DNA from: Oasisia sp. SBJ-2009
Lineage: Eukaryota > Annelida > Polychaeta > Sabellida > Siboglinidae
DNA: 64,000 nucleotides
Assembly (NCBI GenBank): GCA_964017155.1
Contig: OZ024861.1
Span: forward strand, 52,900,309-52,964,308
Direction: 5' to 3'
Within the stretch, counting starts at the first letter, position 1. Each line of letters opens with the position of its first letter. Under the pieces are notes generated by a model. It was given only the letters and a program-made list of their open reading frames with translations, was not told where the DNA came from and ran no database searches. Below, in pieces: positions 1-8,778 of the stretch. The position numbers were made by a program, and so were the translations under genes.

Positions 1-174
1 TAAAATGAGGGGAGGCATCTCAGTATGCCAATAAATACCTGACTAAAAGTATTTGTAGTTGTTGTGTTCGTTTCAATCTTCCAATGCACGACTCGCATCT
101 TCATGTCAATAATACGTTCAAGAGGACCGGGTCGCCAGCGATCCAACGCACACATCCATAGACACGCGCTACCA

Positions 175-243
<69 letters not shown>

Positions 244-319
244 CTGCGTCTACTGAATAAATCAAAACAAACACAGAATTCGGTTCGAAAACAATTTTTT
301 TTTAAATATTGCGGACGCA
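1..319. other. Unique left flank, no gene seen
   Basis: This stretch holds the (AC)n microsatellite at 177-239 and AT-rich sequence around 290-312. A 94-codon plus-strand frame at 64-348 reads through the microsatellite as His-Thr repeats and has no other coding character. AATAAA occurs at 30-35 and 258-263 on the plus strand but follows no plus-strand gene. I saw no minus-strand polyadenylation signal for the two leftward frames further right. Confidence 0.6.
177..239. repeat. (AC)n dinucleotide microsatellite
   Basis: An uninterrupted run of about 31 AC units, 63 bp long. Such a long pure tract is typical of eukaryotic nuclear DNA and is probably length-polymorphic. It is separate from the satellite array. 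Confidence 0.97.
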
Positions 320-586
320 TTACATCGACCAGTTATAGGGAAAAGTAAATTGACCACTCTTAAGATGGAACGCGACCCGCTCTTTCATGTCATCGATCCA
401 GTTGGACGACGTCCAGTCAGCATACAGCCAAGGTAATACCGCGTGGCGCTCTCTCTCATCGGGTAAATCTACAGTCACATGTTTTAAAATGTTTTGCCAG
501 TCTGTCACGATGTCGCTTTCCTTAAGACTGCAAACCGCGTCTTCGAATAGTCGGTCGACAAGCGTCTCTTTCTGAAGCAAACACAC
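320..586 (-). CDS. Hypothetical open frame or possible downstream exon
   Basis: I do not recognise this product. The frame is open on the minus strand from about 676 down to a TAA at 320-322. It has no ATG, and 586 is a GTG, so in a eukaryote it is better read as an exon than as a complete gene. The translation looks protein-like: mixed charged and hydrophobic residues and five tryptophans, with a cluster WLYADWTSSNW near residues 53-63. It lies about 100 bp downstream of the RPA-like gene on the same strand but in a different frame. On the minus strand a perfect GTAAGT donor sits at 675-680 and a pyrimidine-rich TTGCTTCAG acceptor ends at 572, which would define a short (about 109 nt) insect-sized intron. 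Joining there does not continue the RPA-like frame, so the link is unproven. It may also be a relic. Confidence 0.3.
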   Translation of the reverse strand: MCLLQKETLVDRLFEDAVCSLKESDIVTDWQNILKHVTVDLPDERERHAVLPWLYADWTSSNWIDDMKERVAFHLKSGQFTFPYNWSM

Positions 587-687
587 GTCATGCTGACACT
601 GACTTGGATGATCAACGATGCATCCATAACACGCGCTTGTCGATAGTCTCGCTATCAGTTTCGCAACCCGCCGTACTTACAATTCCC

Positions 688-1242
688 TCATGACAGCGTC
701 AGCATCTCGCAACTTGCCCTGGGTACAGATACCGCATCGTAGTTAGTATACGAATCACGCTTACTTTTCTTAATAGTGAACTGGACAGACGCGCCAAGCA
801 TTTCTTTTAAAGCTTCTCTCTGTTCGCCCTCATTCATATTGATGAATTCACATGCGTCAATTTGTATGAACTGGGTCATGATTTCATCGAACAAACTCAA
901 CCACAATATTGCTCCAGTGTCAACCTCGAGGAGCTTAACGCGGAGACGGTAGAAATACGTTGGCGTCTCTTGCACGCCGTGGAACGAACACGAAACGGCG
1001 CCATTTGATTCCCGATACACGCATCGTTTACAACACGGGCATCCAATATAGACAGCTTCCTTTAACGAAACTGCATCTATCGTTAGAGGAACCATTGAAT
1101 AGATTCCACACTTACTAACCGACTGTTGTAGGTCTTGTAGTCTCGTCGCTTTCTCCGACGTGTCCTGATCGAAAGATTTCTTATAGCAACTTTCATCATC
1201 CTCGTCCCCACGCTTCCGCTTCGCTCCGATCATTTTCGACAT
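688..1242 (-). CDS. RPA large-subunit C-terminal-like protein (single OB-fold with zinc ribbon)
   Basis: A 184-codon frame with an ATG at 1240-1242 and TGA at 688-690. Residues 8-17 form a basic-then-acidic stretch (KRKRGDEDDE) that could be a nuclear localisation signal. From about residue 46 the pattern resembles the C-terminal DNA-binding domain of the replication protein A 70-kDa subunit. A Cys-rich knuckle (C68, C70, C71, C74) is followed by C85 and H88, a plausible C-x2-C...C-x2-H zinc ribbon. Then come beta-rich segments (YFYRLRVKLLEVDTG, ILWLSLFDE), an acidic helix and a second Leu-Gly helix (residues 139-150). Full RPA1 is about 600 residues, so this is a solo C-domain without the upstream OB folds. 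Solo copies are known from Helitron-type transposons and from lineage-specific expansions of RPA genes. Which applies here is not visible. A single-stranded-DNA-binding role is inferred from family likeness only. A TATA box lies 56-63 bp upstream of the ATG. The domain call rests on recognition by eye. Confidence 0.55.
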   Translation of the reverse strand: MSKMIGAKRKRGDEDDESCYKKSFDQDTSEKATRLQDLQQSVSKCGIYSMVPLTIDAVSLKEAVYIGCPCCKRCVYRESNGAVSCSFHGVQETPTYFYRLRVKLLEVDTGAILWLSLFDEIMTQFIQIDACEFINMNEGEQREALKEMLGASVQFTIKKSKRDSYTNYDAVSVPRASCEMLTLS

Positions 1243-1297
1243 TACAATTCTCCCTTCGTCACTGATTTCCTATTGCCCACTCGCCACTACGAACGCT

Positions 1298-1305
1298 TAT
1301 TTATA
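1298..1305 (-). promoter_or_regulatory. TATA box for the RPA-like gene
   Basis: TATAAATA on the minus strand, 56-63 bp upstream of the ATG at 1242. An initiator-like ATCAGTGA lies at 1259-1266, but it is about 42 bp from the first T of the TATA box, longer than the usual spacing of about 30 bp. The true start site may therefore be nearer 1274. The leader would be only about 20-35 nt. Confidence 0.45.
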
Positions 1306-1334
1306 GCTAGTTCTTATCCCGCCTTCTTTTCCCG

Positions 1335-1354
1335 CGCGACGTCGAGACGTCGCG
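1335..1354. promoter_or_regulatory. Perfect 9-bp inverted repeat around GACGTC (CRE-like)
   Basis: Arms CGCGACGTC and GACGTCGCG are separated by GA, giving a 20-bp perfect dyad. It lies about 30 bp upstream of the TATA box of the RPA-like gene. Each arm holds a GACGTC core like the CRE/ATF bZIP site. This position suggests a promoter element for a dimeric factor. Binding is inference. Confidence 0.4.
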
Positions 1355-1448
1355 AACGATATAATTCACTACCGACGAGAACCTTATTAGATTAGGATAG
1401 GATATTGGCTCGTTCACCAACAACGCACGCGCACGCGCACACAAGTAC

Positions 1449-1703
1449 GCGGTTTTTCCCGCGTGACGTCGGGAAGCGATCTAAATCGGACATCGCCGTT
1501 TAAGGCGCCGAACGAAAATTACGAGTACGCGCTTTTCCCGCGTGACGTGGAGTGACGTCGGGAAACCGCGAGCGTTCTAACTCGAGGCCGATATCGCGCC
1601 GATATCCGTATTAGGTTGGATATCGATCCGTTCACGAGAGGGCGCTCCTTCACTAACGTGCAGCGTATTCGATAGATGGAGCTTATGTCACCGCGCCTTG
1701 GGC
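1449..1703. repeat. 255-bp tandem repeat, copy 1
   Basis: First copy of a direct duplication, period about 255-256 bp, with roughly 95% identity to 1704-1960. It carries an interrupted dyad, TTCCCG...CGGGAA, around GTGACGTC at 1456-1475. A second version of this dyad at 1535-1564 has the GTGACGT core doubled. GATATC sites flank GCGCC near 1588-1608. No credible coding frame lies here. Confidence 0.85.
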
Positions 1704-1960
1704 GCGGTTTTCCCCGCGTGACGTCGGGAAGCGATCTAAATCGGACATCGCCATTTAAGGCGCCGAACGAAAATTGCGAGTACGCACTTTTCCCGCGTGA
1801 CGTGACGTGACGTCGGGAAACCGCGAGCGTTCTAACTCGAGGCCGATATCGCGCCGATATCCGTATTAGGTTAGGATATCGACCCGTTCACGAGAGGGCG
1901 CTCCTTCACTAACGTGCAGCGTATTCGATAGATGGAGCTTATGTCACCGCGCCGTGGGCG
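1704..1960. repeat. 255-bp tandem repeat, copy 2
   Basis: Second copy of the duplication. The distal dyad here (about 1789-1819) has three consecutive GTGACGT-type cores instead of two, so the core is expanding by slippage. A short TTAGGTTAGG lies at 1866-1875, where copy 1 reads TTAGGTTGG. Confidence 0.85.
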
Positions 1961-1970
1961 ACAACTGAGG

Positions 1971-2110
1971 TTTACGCGGAAGTACACTCTACGCACGCGC
2001 GGTGACGTCCTACAACCAATCAGCGCCTTCGTTACATAAATAGCTCCGGAAGTATACCTCCGCGCGTGCGCGAGTCTATATTTATAACCAATCACAACGT
2101 TCTTTTTCGC
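1971..2110. promoter_or_regulatory. Promoter-like region, two degenerate ~70-bp copies with CCAAT and TATA
   Basis: CGGAAGTA...CGCRCGYGCG...AACCAATCA recurs at a spacing of about 70 bp (CGGA at 1977 and 2047). The first copy has, on the plus strand, TGACGTCC at 2003-2010, CCAAT at 2016-2020 and a TATA-like CATAAATAG at 2035-2043. The second has CCAAT at 2088-2092, and TATAAATA on the minus strand at 2079-2086. This could be a bidirectional or duplicated promoter whose rightward gene, if any, has been replaced by the satellite. No plus-strand gene follows. Confidence 0.35.
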
Positions 2111-2175
2111 TGCGGAACTACTCCACTAATATAGGGGCTTCAAAAAAACCTAACAATACTACTCTCGATTTCTAC

Positions 2176-2228
2176 AACTATCACCCTGTTAAGGTCGCCA
2201 AATGCCTCGTCACCTCATCTAGTTAGTG
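2176..2228 (+). pseudogene. 28S rRNA fragment at the array edge (R2-site region)
   Basis: First of about 125 copies. Compared with the conserved eukaryotic 28S stretch running from AACTATGACTCTC to TCTAATTAGTG, this copy keeps AACTAT, TTAAGGT, GCCAAATGCCTCGTCA, TCTA and TTAGTG. It has five substitutions (one just after TTAAGGT, A to C) and a 5-bp insertion, CCTCA, before TCTA. About 43 of 48 aligned bases match. The R2 retrotransposon cleaves 28S at TTAAGG/TAGCC, and the homing endonuclease I-PpoI uses the same spot. The 28S reference is from memory. Confidence 0.85.
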
Positions 2229-4211
2229 GTTCCTTATTACTCCCGCCGTTTACCCACCGGTCGGCACGGAATTCTGTTGAAAAGAATGTAGACAGACATT
2301 TACGCTTCCCCAAATGATCCCCGTAGACGGATGGGACTTTGTCGTTTTTCTCAGTTTTCCCGACGTATCACCCTGTTAAGGTCGCCAAATGCCTCGCTCG
2401 TCGTCTAATGATTTTATATTAGTGGTTCCTTATTACTCCCGCCGTTTACCCACCGGTCGGCACGGCACGGCACGGAACTTTGTTGAAACAGGTTTAAACA
2501 GAAATTCTCGTTTCCCCAACTGATCAACCGTAGACGGATCGGACTTTGTCGTTTTCCTCGATTTTCCGAAAGTTGGCAAAATGAAGCGCACGGCCATTGG
2601 GCTTCCTCGGGAGAGTCGTAGTTACTCCCCGTGCGCGACACACGCCCGAGAAGACCGACCGGCGCGTCGAACTTTGCCGTTTTTCTCGACTCGCAGAACT
2701 GATCCCCGCAAACGGATATGATTTAGTCGTTTTCCTCGAGTTTCCGAAAGTTGGCCATATGACGCGCACGGCCATTGCGTTTCCTCGAGAGGGTCGTAGT
2801 TACTCCTCGTGCGCGACACACGCCCAAGAAGACCGACCGGCGCGTCGAACTTTGCCGTTTTTCTCGATTCGCAGAACTGATCCCCCGTAGACGGATAGGA
2901 CTTAGTCGTTTTTCTCGATTTGTTTCAAAAAGTTGGCCAAATGACGCGCACGGCCATTGCGTTTCCTCGAGAGAGTCGTAGTTACTCCCCGTGCGCGACA
3001 CACGCCAGAGAAGACCGACCGGCGCGTCGAACTTTGCCGTTTTTCTCGATTCGCAGAACTGATCCCCCGTAGACGGATAGGACTTAGTCGTTTTTCTCGA
3101 TTTGTTTCCAAAAGTTGGCAAAACGACGCGCCCGGTCGGTCATTCGTCTACATGCACAAGTGATCTCTACCGTCGTCGAGTCCGTCTTTCCCGTCTCTCT
3201 CCCTCCGCCGGCCCGGGCCGGGCCGCGCCGGGCCGGGCCGCGCCGATCAGTTTCCGGCGCTCGGCCGGACTTCGGAACGCGACCGGAGGCAAGGCTTCGG
3301 CGCACACGACCGGGCCGGGCTTCGGCATGCGACCGGCGGCCGGGCTTCGGAACGCGACCAGGCTTCGGCGCACACGACCGGGCCAGGTTTCGGCACGCCG
3401 CTTGCTCAACTGATCCCCCGTAGACGGATTCGGACTTTGTCGTCGTTTTCATCGATTTCTCCAACTATCACCCTGTTAAGGTCGCCAAATGCCTCGTCTC
3501 CTCATCTAGCTAGTGTTTCCTTATTACTCCCGCCATTTACCCACCGGTCGGCACGGAATTCTGTTGAAAAGAATGTAGACAGACATTTACGCTTCCCCAA
3601 CTGATCCCCCGTAGACGGATCGGACTTTGGCGTCGTTTTCCTCGATTTCTCCATCTATCACCCTGTTAAGGTCGCCAAATGCCTCGTCACCTCATCTAGT
3701 TAGTGTTTCCTTATTACTCCCGCCGTTTACCCGCCGGTCGGTACGGAATTCTGTTGAAAAGAATGTAGACAGACATTTACGCTTCCCCAACTGATCCCCC
3801 GTAGACGGATCGGACTTTGTCGTTTTCCTCGATTTTCCGAAAGTTGGCCAAATGACGCGCACGGCCATTGCGTTTCCTCGAGAGGGTCGTAGTTACTCCT
3901 CGTGCGCGACACACGCCCAAGAAGACCGACCGGCGCGTCGAACTTTGCCGTTTTTCTCGATTCGCAGAACTGATCCCCCGTAGACGGATAGGACTTAGTC
4001 GTTTTTCTCGATTTGTTTCAAAAAGTTGGCCAAATGACGCGCACAGCCATTGCGTTTCCTCGAGAGAGTCGTAGTTACTCCCCGTGCGCGACACACGCCA
4101 GAGAAGACCGACCGGCGCGTCGAACTTTGCCGTTTTTCTCGATTCGCAGAACTGATCTCCCGTAGACGGATAGGACTTAGTCGTTTTTCTCGATTGGTTT
4201 CCAAAAGTTGG

Positions 4212-4573
4212 CAAAACGACGCGCCCGGTCGGTCATTCGTCTACATGCACAAGTGATCTCTACCGTCGTCGAGTCCGTCTTTCCCGTCTCTCTCCCTCCG
4301 CCGGCCAGGGCCGGGCCGCGCCGGGCCGGGCCGCGCCGGGCCGGGCCGCGCCGATCAGTTACCGGCGCTCGGCCGGGCTTCGGAACGCGACCGGAGGCAA
4401 GGCTTCGGCGCACACGACCGGGCCGGGCTTCGGCATGCGACCGGCGGCCGGGCTTCGGAACGCGACCAGGCTTCGGTGCACACGACTGGGCCAGGTTTCG
4501 GCACGCCGCTTGCTCAACTGATCCCCAGTAGACTGATTCGGACTTTGTCGTCGTTTTCATCGATTTCTCCAAC
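4212..4573 (+). repeat. C module with a third 15-bp GC unit
   Basis: At 362 bp this is 15 bp longer than the usual 347. The GGGCCGGGCCGCGCC tract near 4308-4352 has three units instead of two, a slippage expansion. Confidence 0.85.
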
Positions 4574-7500
4574 TATCACCCTGTTAAGGTCGCCAAATGC
4601 CTCGTCACCTCATCTAGCTAGTGTTTCCTTATTACTCCCGCCATTTACCCACCGGTCGGCACGGAATTCTGTTGAAAAGAATGTAGACAGACATTTACGC
4701 TTCCCCAACTGATCCCCCGTAGACGGATCGGACTTTGGCGTCGTTTTCCTCTATTTCTCCAACTATCACCCTGTTAAGGTCGCCAAATGCCTCGTCACCT
4801 CATCTAGTTAGTGGTTCCTTATTACTCCCGCCGTTTACCCGCCGGTCGGTACGGAATTCTGTTGAAAAGAATGTAGACAGACATTTACGCTTCCCCAACT
4901 GATCCCCCGTAGACGGATGGGACTTTGTCGTTTTTCTCAGTTTTTCCGACGTATCACCCTGTTAAGGTCGCCAAATGCCTCGCTCGTCGTCTAATGATTT
5001 TATATTAGTGGTTCCTTATTACTCCCGCCGTTTACCCACCGGTCGGCACGGCACGGCACGGAACTTTGTTGAAACAGGTTTAAACAGAAATTATCGTTTC
5101 CCCAACTGATCCCCGTAGACGGATCGGACTTTGTCGTTTTCCTCGATTTTCCGAAAGTTGGCAAAATGACGCGCACGGCCATTGGGCTTCCTCGGGAGAG
5201 TCGTAGTTACTCCCCGTGCGCGACACACGCCCGAGAAGACCGACCGGCGCGTCGAACTTTGCCGTTTTTCTCGATTCGCAGAACTGATCCCCCGCAGACG
5301 GATATGACAGTCGTTTTCCTCGATTTTCCGAAAGTTGGCCAAATGACGCGCACGGCCATTGCGTTTCCTCGAGAGGGTCGTAGTTACTCCTCGTGCGCGA
5401 CACACGCCCGAGAAGACCGACCGGCGCGTCGAACTTTGCCGTTTTTCTCGATTCGCAGAACTGATCCCCCGTAGAAGGATAGGACTTAGTCGTTTTTCTC
5501 GCTTTGTTTCCAAAAGTTGGCAAAACGACGCGCCCGGTCGGTCATTCGTCTACATGCACAAGTGATCTCTACCGTCGTCGAGTCCGTCTTTCCCGTCTCT
5601 CTCCCTCCGCCGGCCCGGGCCGGGCCGCGCCGGGCCGGGCCGCGCCGATCAGTTACCGGCGCTCTGCCGGACTTCGGAACGCGACCGGAGGCAAGGCTTC
5701 GGCGCACACGACCGGGCCGGGCTTCGGCATGCGACCGGCGGCCGGGCTTCGGAACGCGACCAGGCTTCGGCGCACACGACCGGGCCAGGTTTCGGCACGC
5801 CGCTTGCTCAACTGATCCCCCGTAGACGGATTCGGACTTTGTCGTCGTTTTCATCGATTTCTCCAACTATCACCCTGTTAAGGTCGCCAAATGCCTCGTC
5901 TCCTCATCTAGCTAGTGTTTCCTTATTACTCCCGCCATTTACCCACCGGTCGGCACGGAATTCTGTTGAAAAGAATGTAGACAGACATTTACGCTTCCCC
6001 AACTGATCCCCCGTAGACGGATCGGACTTTGGCGTCGTTTTCCTCGATTTCTCCAACTATCACCCTGTTAAGGTCGCCAAATGCCTCGTCACCTCATCTA
6101 GTTAGTGTTTCCTTATTACTCCCGCCGTTTACCCGCCGGTCGGTACGGAATTCTGTTGAAAAGAATGTAGACAGACATTTACGCTTCCCCAACTGATCCC
6201 CCGTAGACGGATCGGACTTTGTCGTTTTCCTCGATTTTCCGAAAGTTGGCAAAATGACGCGCACGGCCATTGGGCTTCCTTGGGAGAGTCGTAGTTACTC
6301 CCCGTGCGCGACACACGCCCGAGAAGACCGACCGGCGCGTCGAACTTTGCCGTTTTTCTCGATTCGCAGAACTGATCCCCCGTAGACGGATAGGACTTGG
6401 TCGTTTTTCTCGATTTGTTTCCAAAAGTTGGCAAAACGACGTGCCCGGTCGGTCATTCGTCTACATGCACAAGTGATCTCTACCGTCGTCGAGTCCGTCT
6501 TTCCCGTCTCTCTCCCTCCGCCGGCCCGGGCCGGGCCGCGCCGGGCCGGGCCGCGCCGATCAGTTTCCGGCGCTCGGCCGGACTTCGGAACGCGACCGGA
6601 GGCAAGGCTTCGGCGCACACGACCGGGCCGGGCTTCGGCATGCGACCGGCGGCCGGGCTTCGGAACGCGACCAGGCTTCGGCGCACACGACTGGGCCAGG
6701 TTTCGGCACGCCGCTTGCTCAACTGATCCCCCGTAGACGGATTCGGACTTTGTCGTCGTTTTCATCGATTTCTCCAACTATCACCCTGTTAAGGTCGCCA
6801 AATGCCTCGTCTCCTCATCTAGCTAGTGTTTCCTTATTACTCCCGCCGTTTACCCGCCGGTCGGTACGGAATTCTGTTGAAAAGAATGTAGACAGACATT
6901 TACGCTTCCCCAACTGATCCCCCGTAGACGGATCGGACTTTGGCGTCGTTTTCCTCGATTTCTCCAACTATCACCCTGTTAAGGTCGCCAAATGCCTCGT
7001 CACCTCATCTAGTTAGTGTTTCCTTATTACTCCCGCCGTTTACCCGCCGGTCGGGACGGAATTCTGTTGAAAAGAATGTAGACAGACATTTACGCTTCTC
7101 CAACTGATCCCCCGTAGACGGATCGGACTTTGTCGTTTTCCTCGATTTTCCGAAAGTTGGCACAATGACGCGCACGGCCATTGTGCTTCCTTGGGAGAGT
7201 CGTAGTTACTCCCCGTGCGCGACACACGCCCGAGAAGACCGACCGGCGCGTCGAACTTTGCCGTTTTTCTCGATTCGCAGAACTGATCCACCGCAGACGG
7301 ATATGACTTAGTCGTTTTCCTCGATTTTCCGAAAGTTGGCCATAAGACGCGCACGGCCATTGTGTTTCCTCGAGAGGGTCGTAGTTACTCCCCTTGCGCG
7401 ACACACGCCCGAGAAGACCGACCAGCGCGTCGAACTTTGCCGTTTTTCTCGATTCGCAGAACTGATCCCCCGTAGACGGATAGGACTTAGTCGTTTTTCT

Positions 7501-7868
7501 CGATTTGTTTCCAAAAGTTGGCAAAACGACGCGCCCGGTCGGTCATTCGTCTACATGCACAAGTAATCTCTACCGTCGTCGAGTCCGTCTTTCCCGTCTC
7601 TCTCCCTCCGCCGGCCAGGGCCGGGCCGCGCCGGGCCGGGCCGCGCCGATCAGTTACCGGCGCTCGGCCGGGCTTCGGAACGCGACCGGAGGCAAGGCTT
7701 CGGCGCACACGACCGGGCCGGGCTTCGGCATGCGACCGGCGGCCGGGCTTCGGAACGCGACCAGGCTTCGGCGCACACGACTGGGCCAGGTTTCGGCACG
7801 CCGCTTGCTCAACTGATCCCCCGTAGACGGATTCGGACTTTGTCGTCGTTTTCATCGATTTCTCCAAC

Positions 7869-8778
7869 TATCACCCTGTTAAGGTCGCCAAATGCCTCGT
7901 CTCCTCATCTAGCTAGTGTTTCCTTATTACTCCCGCCGTTTACCCGCCGGTCGGTACGGAATTCTGTTGAAAAGAATGTAGACAGACATTTACGCTTCCC
8001 CAACTGATCCCCCGTAGACGGATCGGACTTTGGCGTCGTTTTCCTCGATTTCTCCAACTATCACCCTGTTAAGGTCGCCAAATGCCTCGTCACCTCATCT
8101 AGTTAGTGTTTCCTTATTACTCCCGCCGTTTACCCGCCGGTCGGGACGGAATTCTGTTGAAAAGAATGTAGACAGACATTTACGCTTCTCCAACTGATCC
8201 CCCGTAGACGGATCGGACTTTGTCGTTTTCCTCGATTTTCCGAAAGTTGGCCATATGACGCGCACGGCCATTGTGTTTCCTCGAGAGGGTCGTAGTTACT
8301 CCCCTTGCGCGACACACGCCCGAGAAGACCGACCAGCGCGTCGAACTTTGCCGTTTTTCTCGATTCGCAGAACTGATCCCCCGTAGACGGATAGGACTTA
8401 GTCGTTTTCTCGATTTGTTTCCAAAAGTTGGCAAAACGACGCGCCCGGTCGGTCATTCGTCTACATGCACAAGTAATCTCTACCGTCGTCGAGTCCGTCT
8501 TTCCCGTCTCTCTCCCTCCGCCGGCCAGGGCCGGGCCGCGCCGGGCCGGGCCGCGCCGATCAGTTACCGGCGCTCGGCCGGGCTTCGGAACGCGACCGGA
8601 GGCAAGGCTTCGGCGCACACGACCGGGCCGGGCTTCGGCATGCGACCGGCGGCCGGGCTTCGGAACGCGACCAGGCTTCGGCGCACACGACTGGGCCAGG
8701 TTTCGGCACGCCGCTTGCTCAACTGATCCCCCGTAGACGGATTCGGACTTTGTCGTCGTTTTCATCGATTTCTCCAAC
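7869..8778 (+). repeat. 910-bp unit lacking one B module
   Basis: The order is A, A', B', C. The junction near 8250 goes from the A' linker directly to CATATGACGC, removing exactly one 179-bp B module. A further 1-bp deletion shortens the T-run in the B' linker (near 8404). That same 1-bp deletion is seen in the full-length unit at 27527-28615, marking the two as related. Confidence 0.93.

Larger units (their letters stand above)
2163..6778 (+). repeat. Irregular edge block, four cassettes
   Basis: Cassettes by module start: A 2179, A-beta 2366, B 2577, B 2755, B 2937, C 3119; A 3466, A 3656, B 3848, B 4030, C 4212; A 4574, A 4764, A-beta 4952, B 5162, B 5339, C 5521; A 5868, A 6058, B 6250, C 6432. 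These are more varied in sequence and make-up than the inner block. Confidence 0.9.

Noticed and set aside
64..348. 94-codon plus-strand frame
   Set aside because: Its middle is a His-Thr run translated from the (AC)n microsatellite, with no coding character on either side.
1866..1875. Insect telomere repeat TTAGG
   Set aside because: Only two units, and the paralogous copy reads TTAGGTTGG. This is not a telomeric tract.
1871..2095. 74-codon minus-strand frame
   Set aside because: It covers part of the 255-bp duplication and the CCAAT/TATA motifs. No domain is visible and the duplicate copy does not keep the frame.
2176..2228. Functional 28S rRNA gene or an R2 element insertion
   Set aside because: Only about 48 bp of 28S is present per copy, with fixed changes. 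No reverse transcriptase frame or element body follows the target sequence.
8130..8777. Open frames of 100-258 codons repeated in every unit on both strands, for example 8130-8777 and 27838-28614
   Set aside because: They overlap in up to five frames, lack any recognisable domain, are Arg/Pro/Gly-rich as expected from GC-rich repeats, and merge or break through single-base changes without compensation. They recur only because the array is homogenised.
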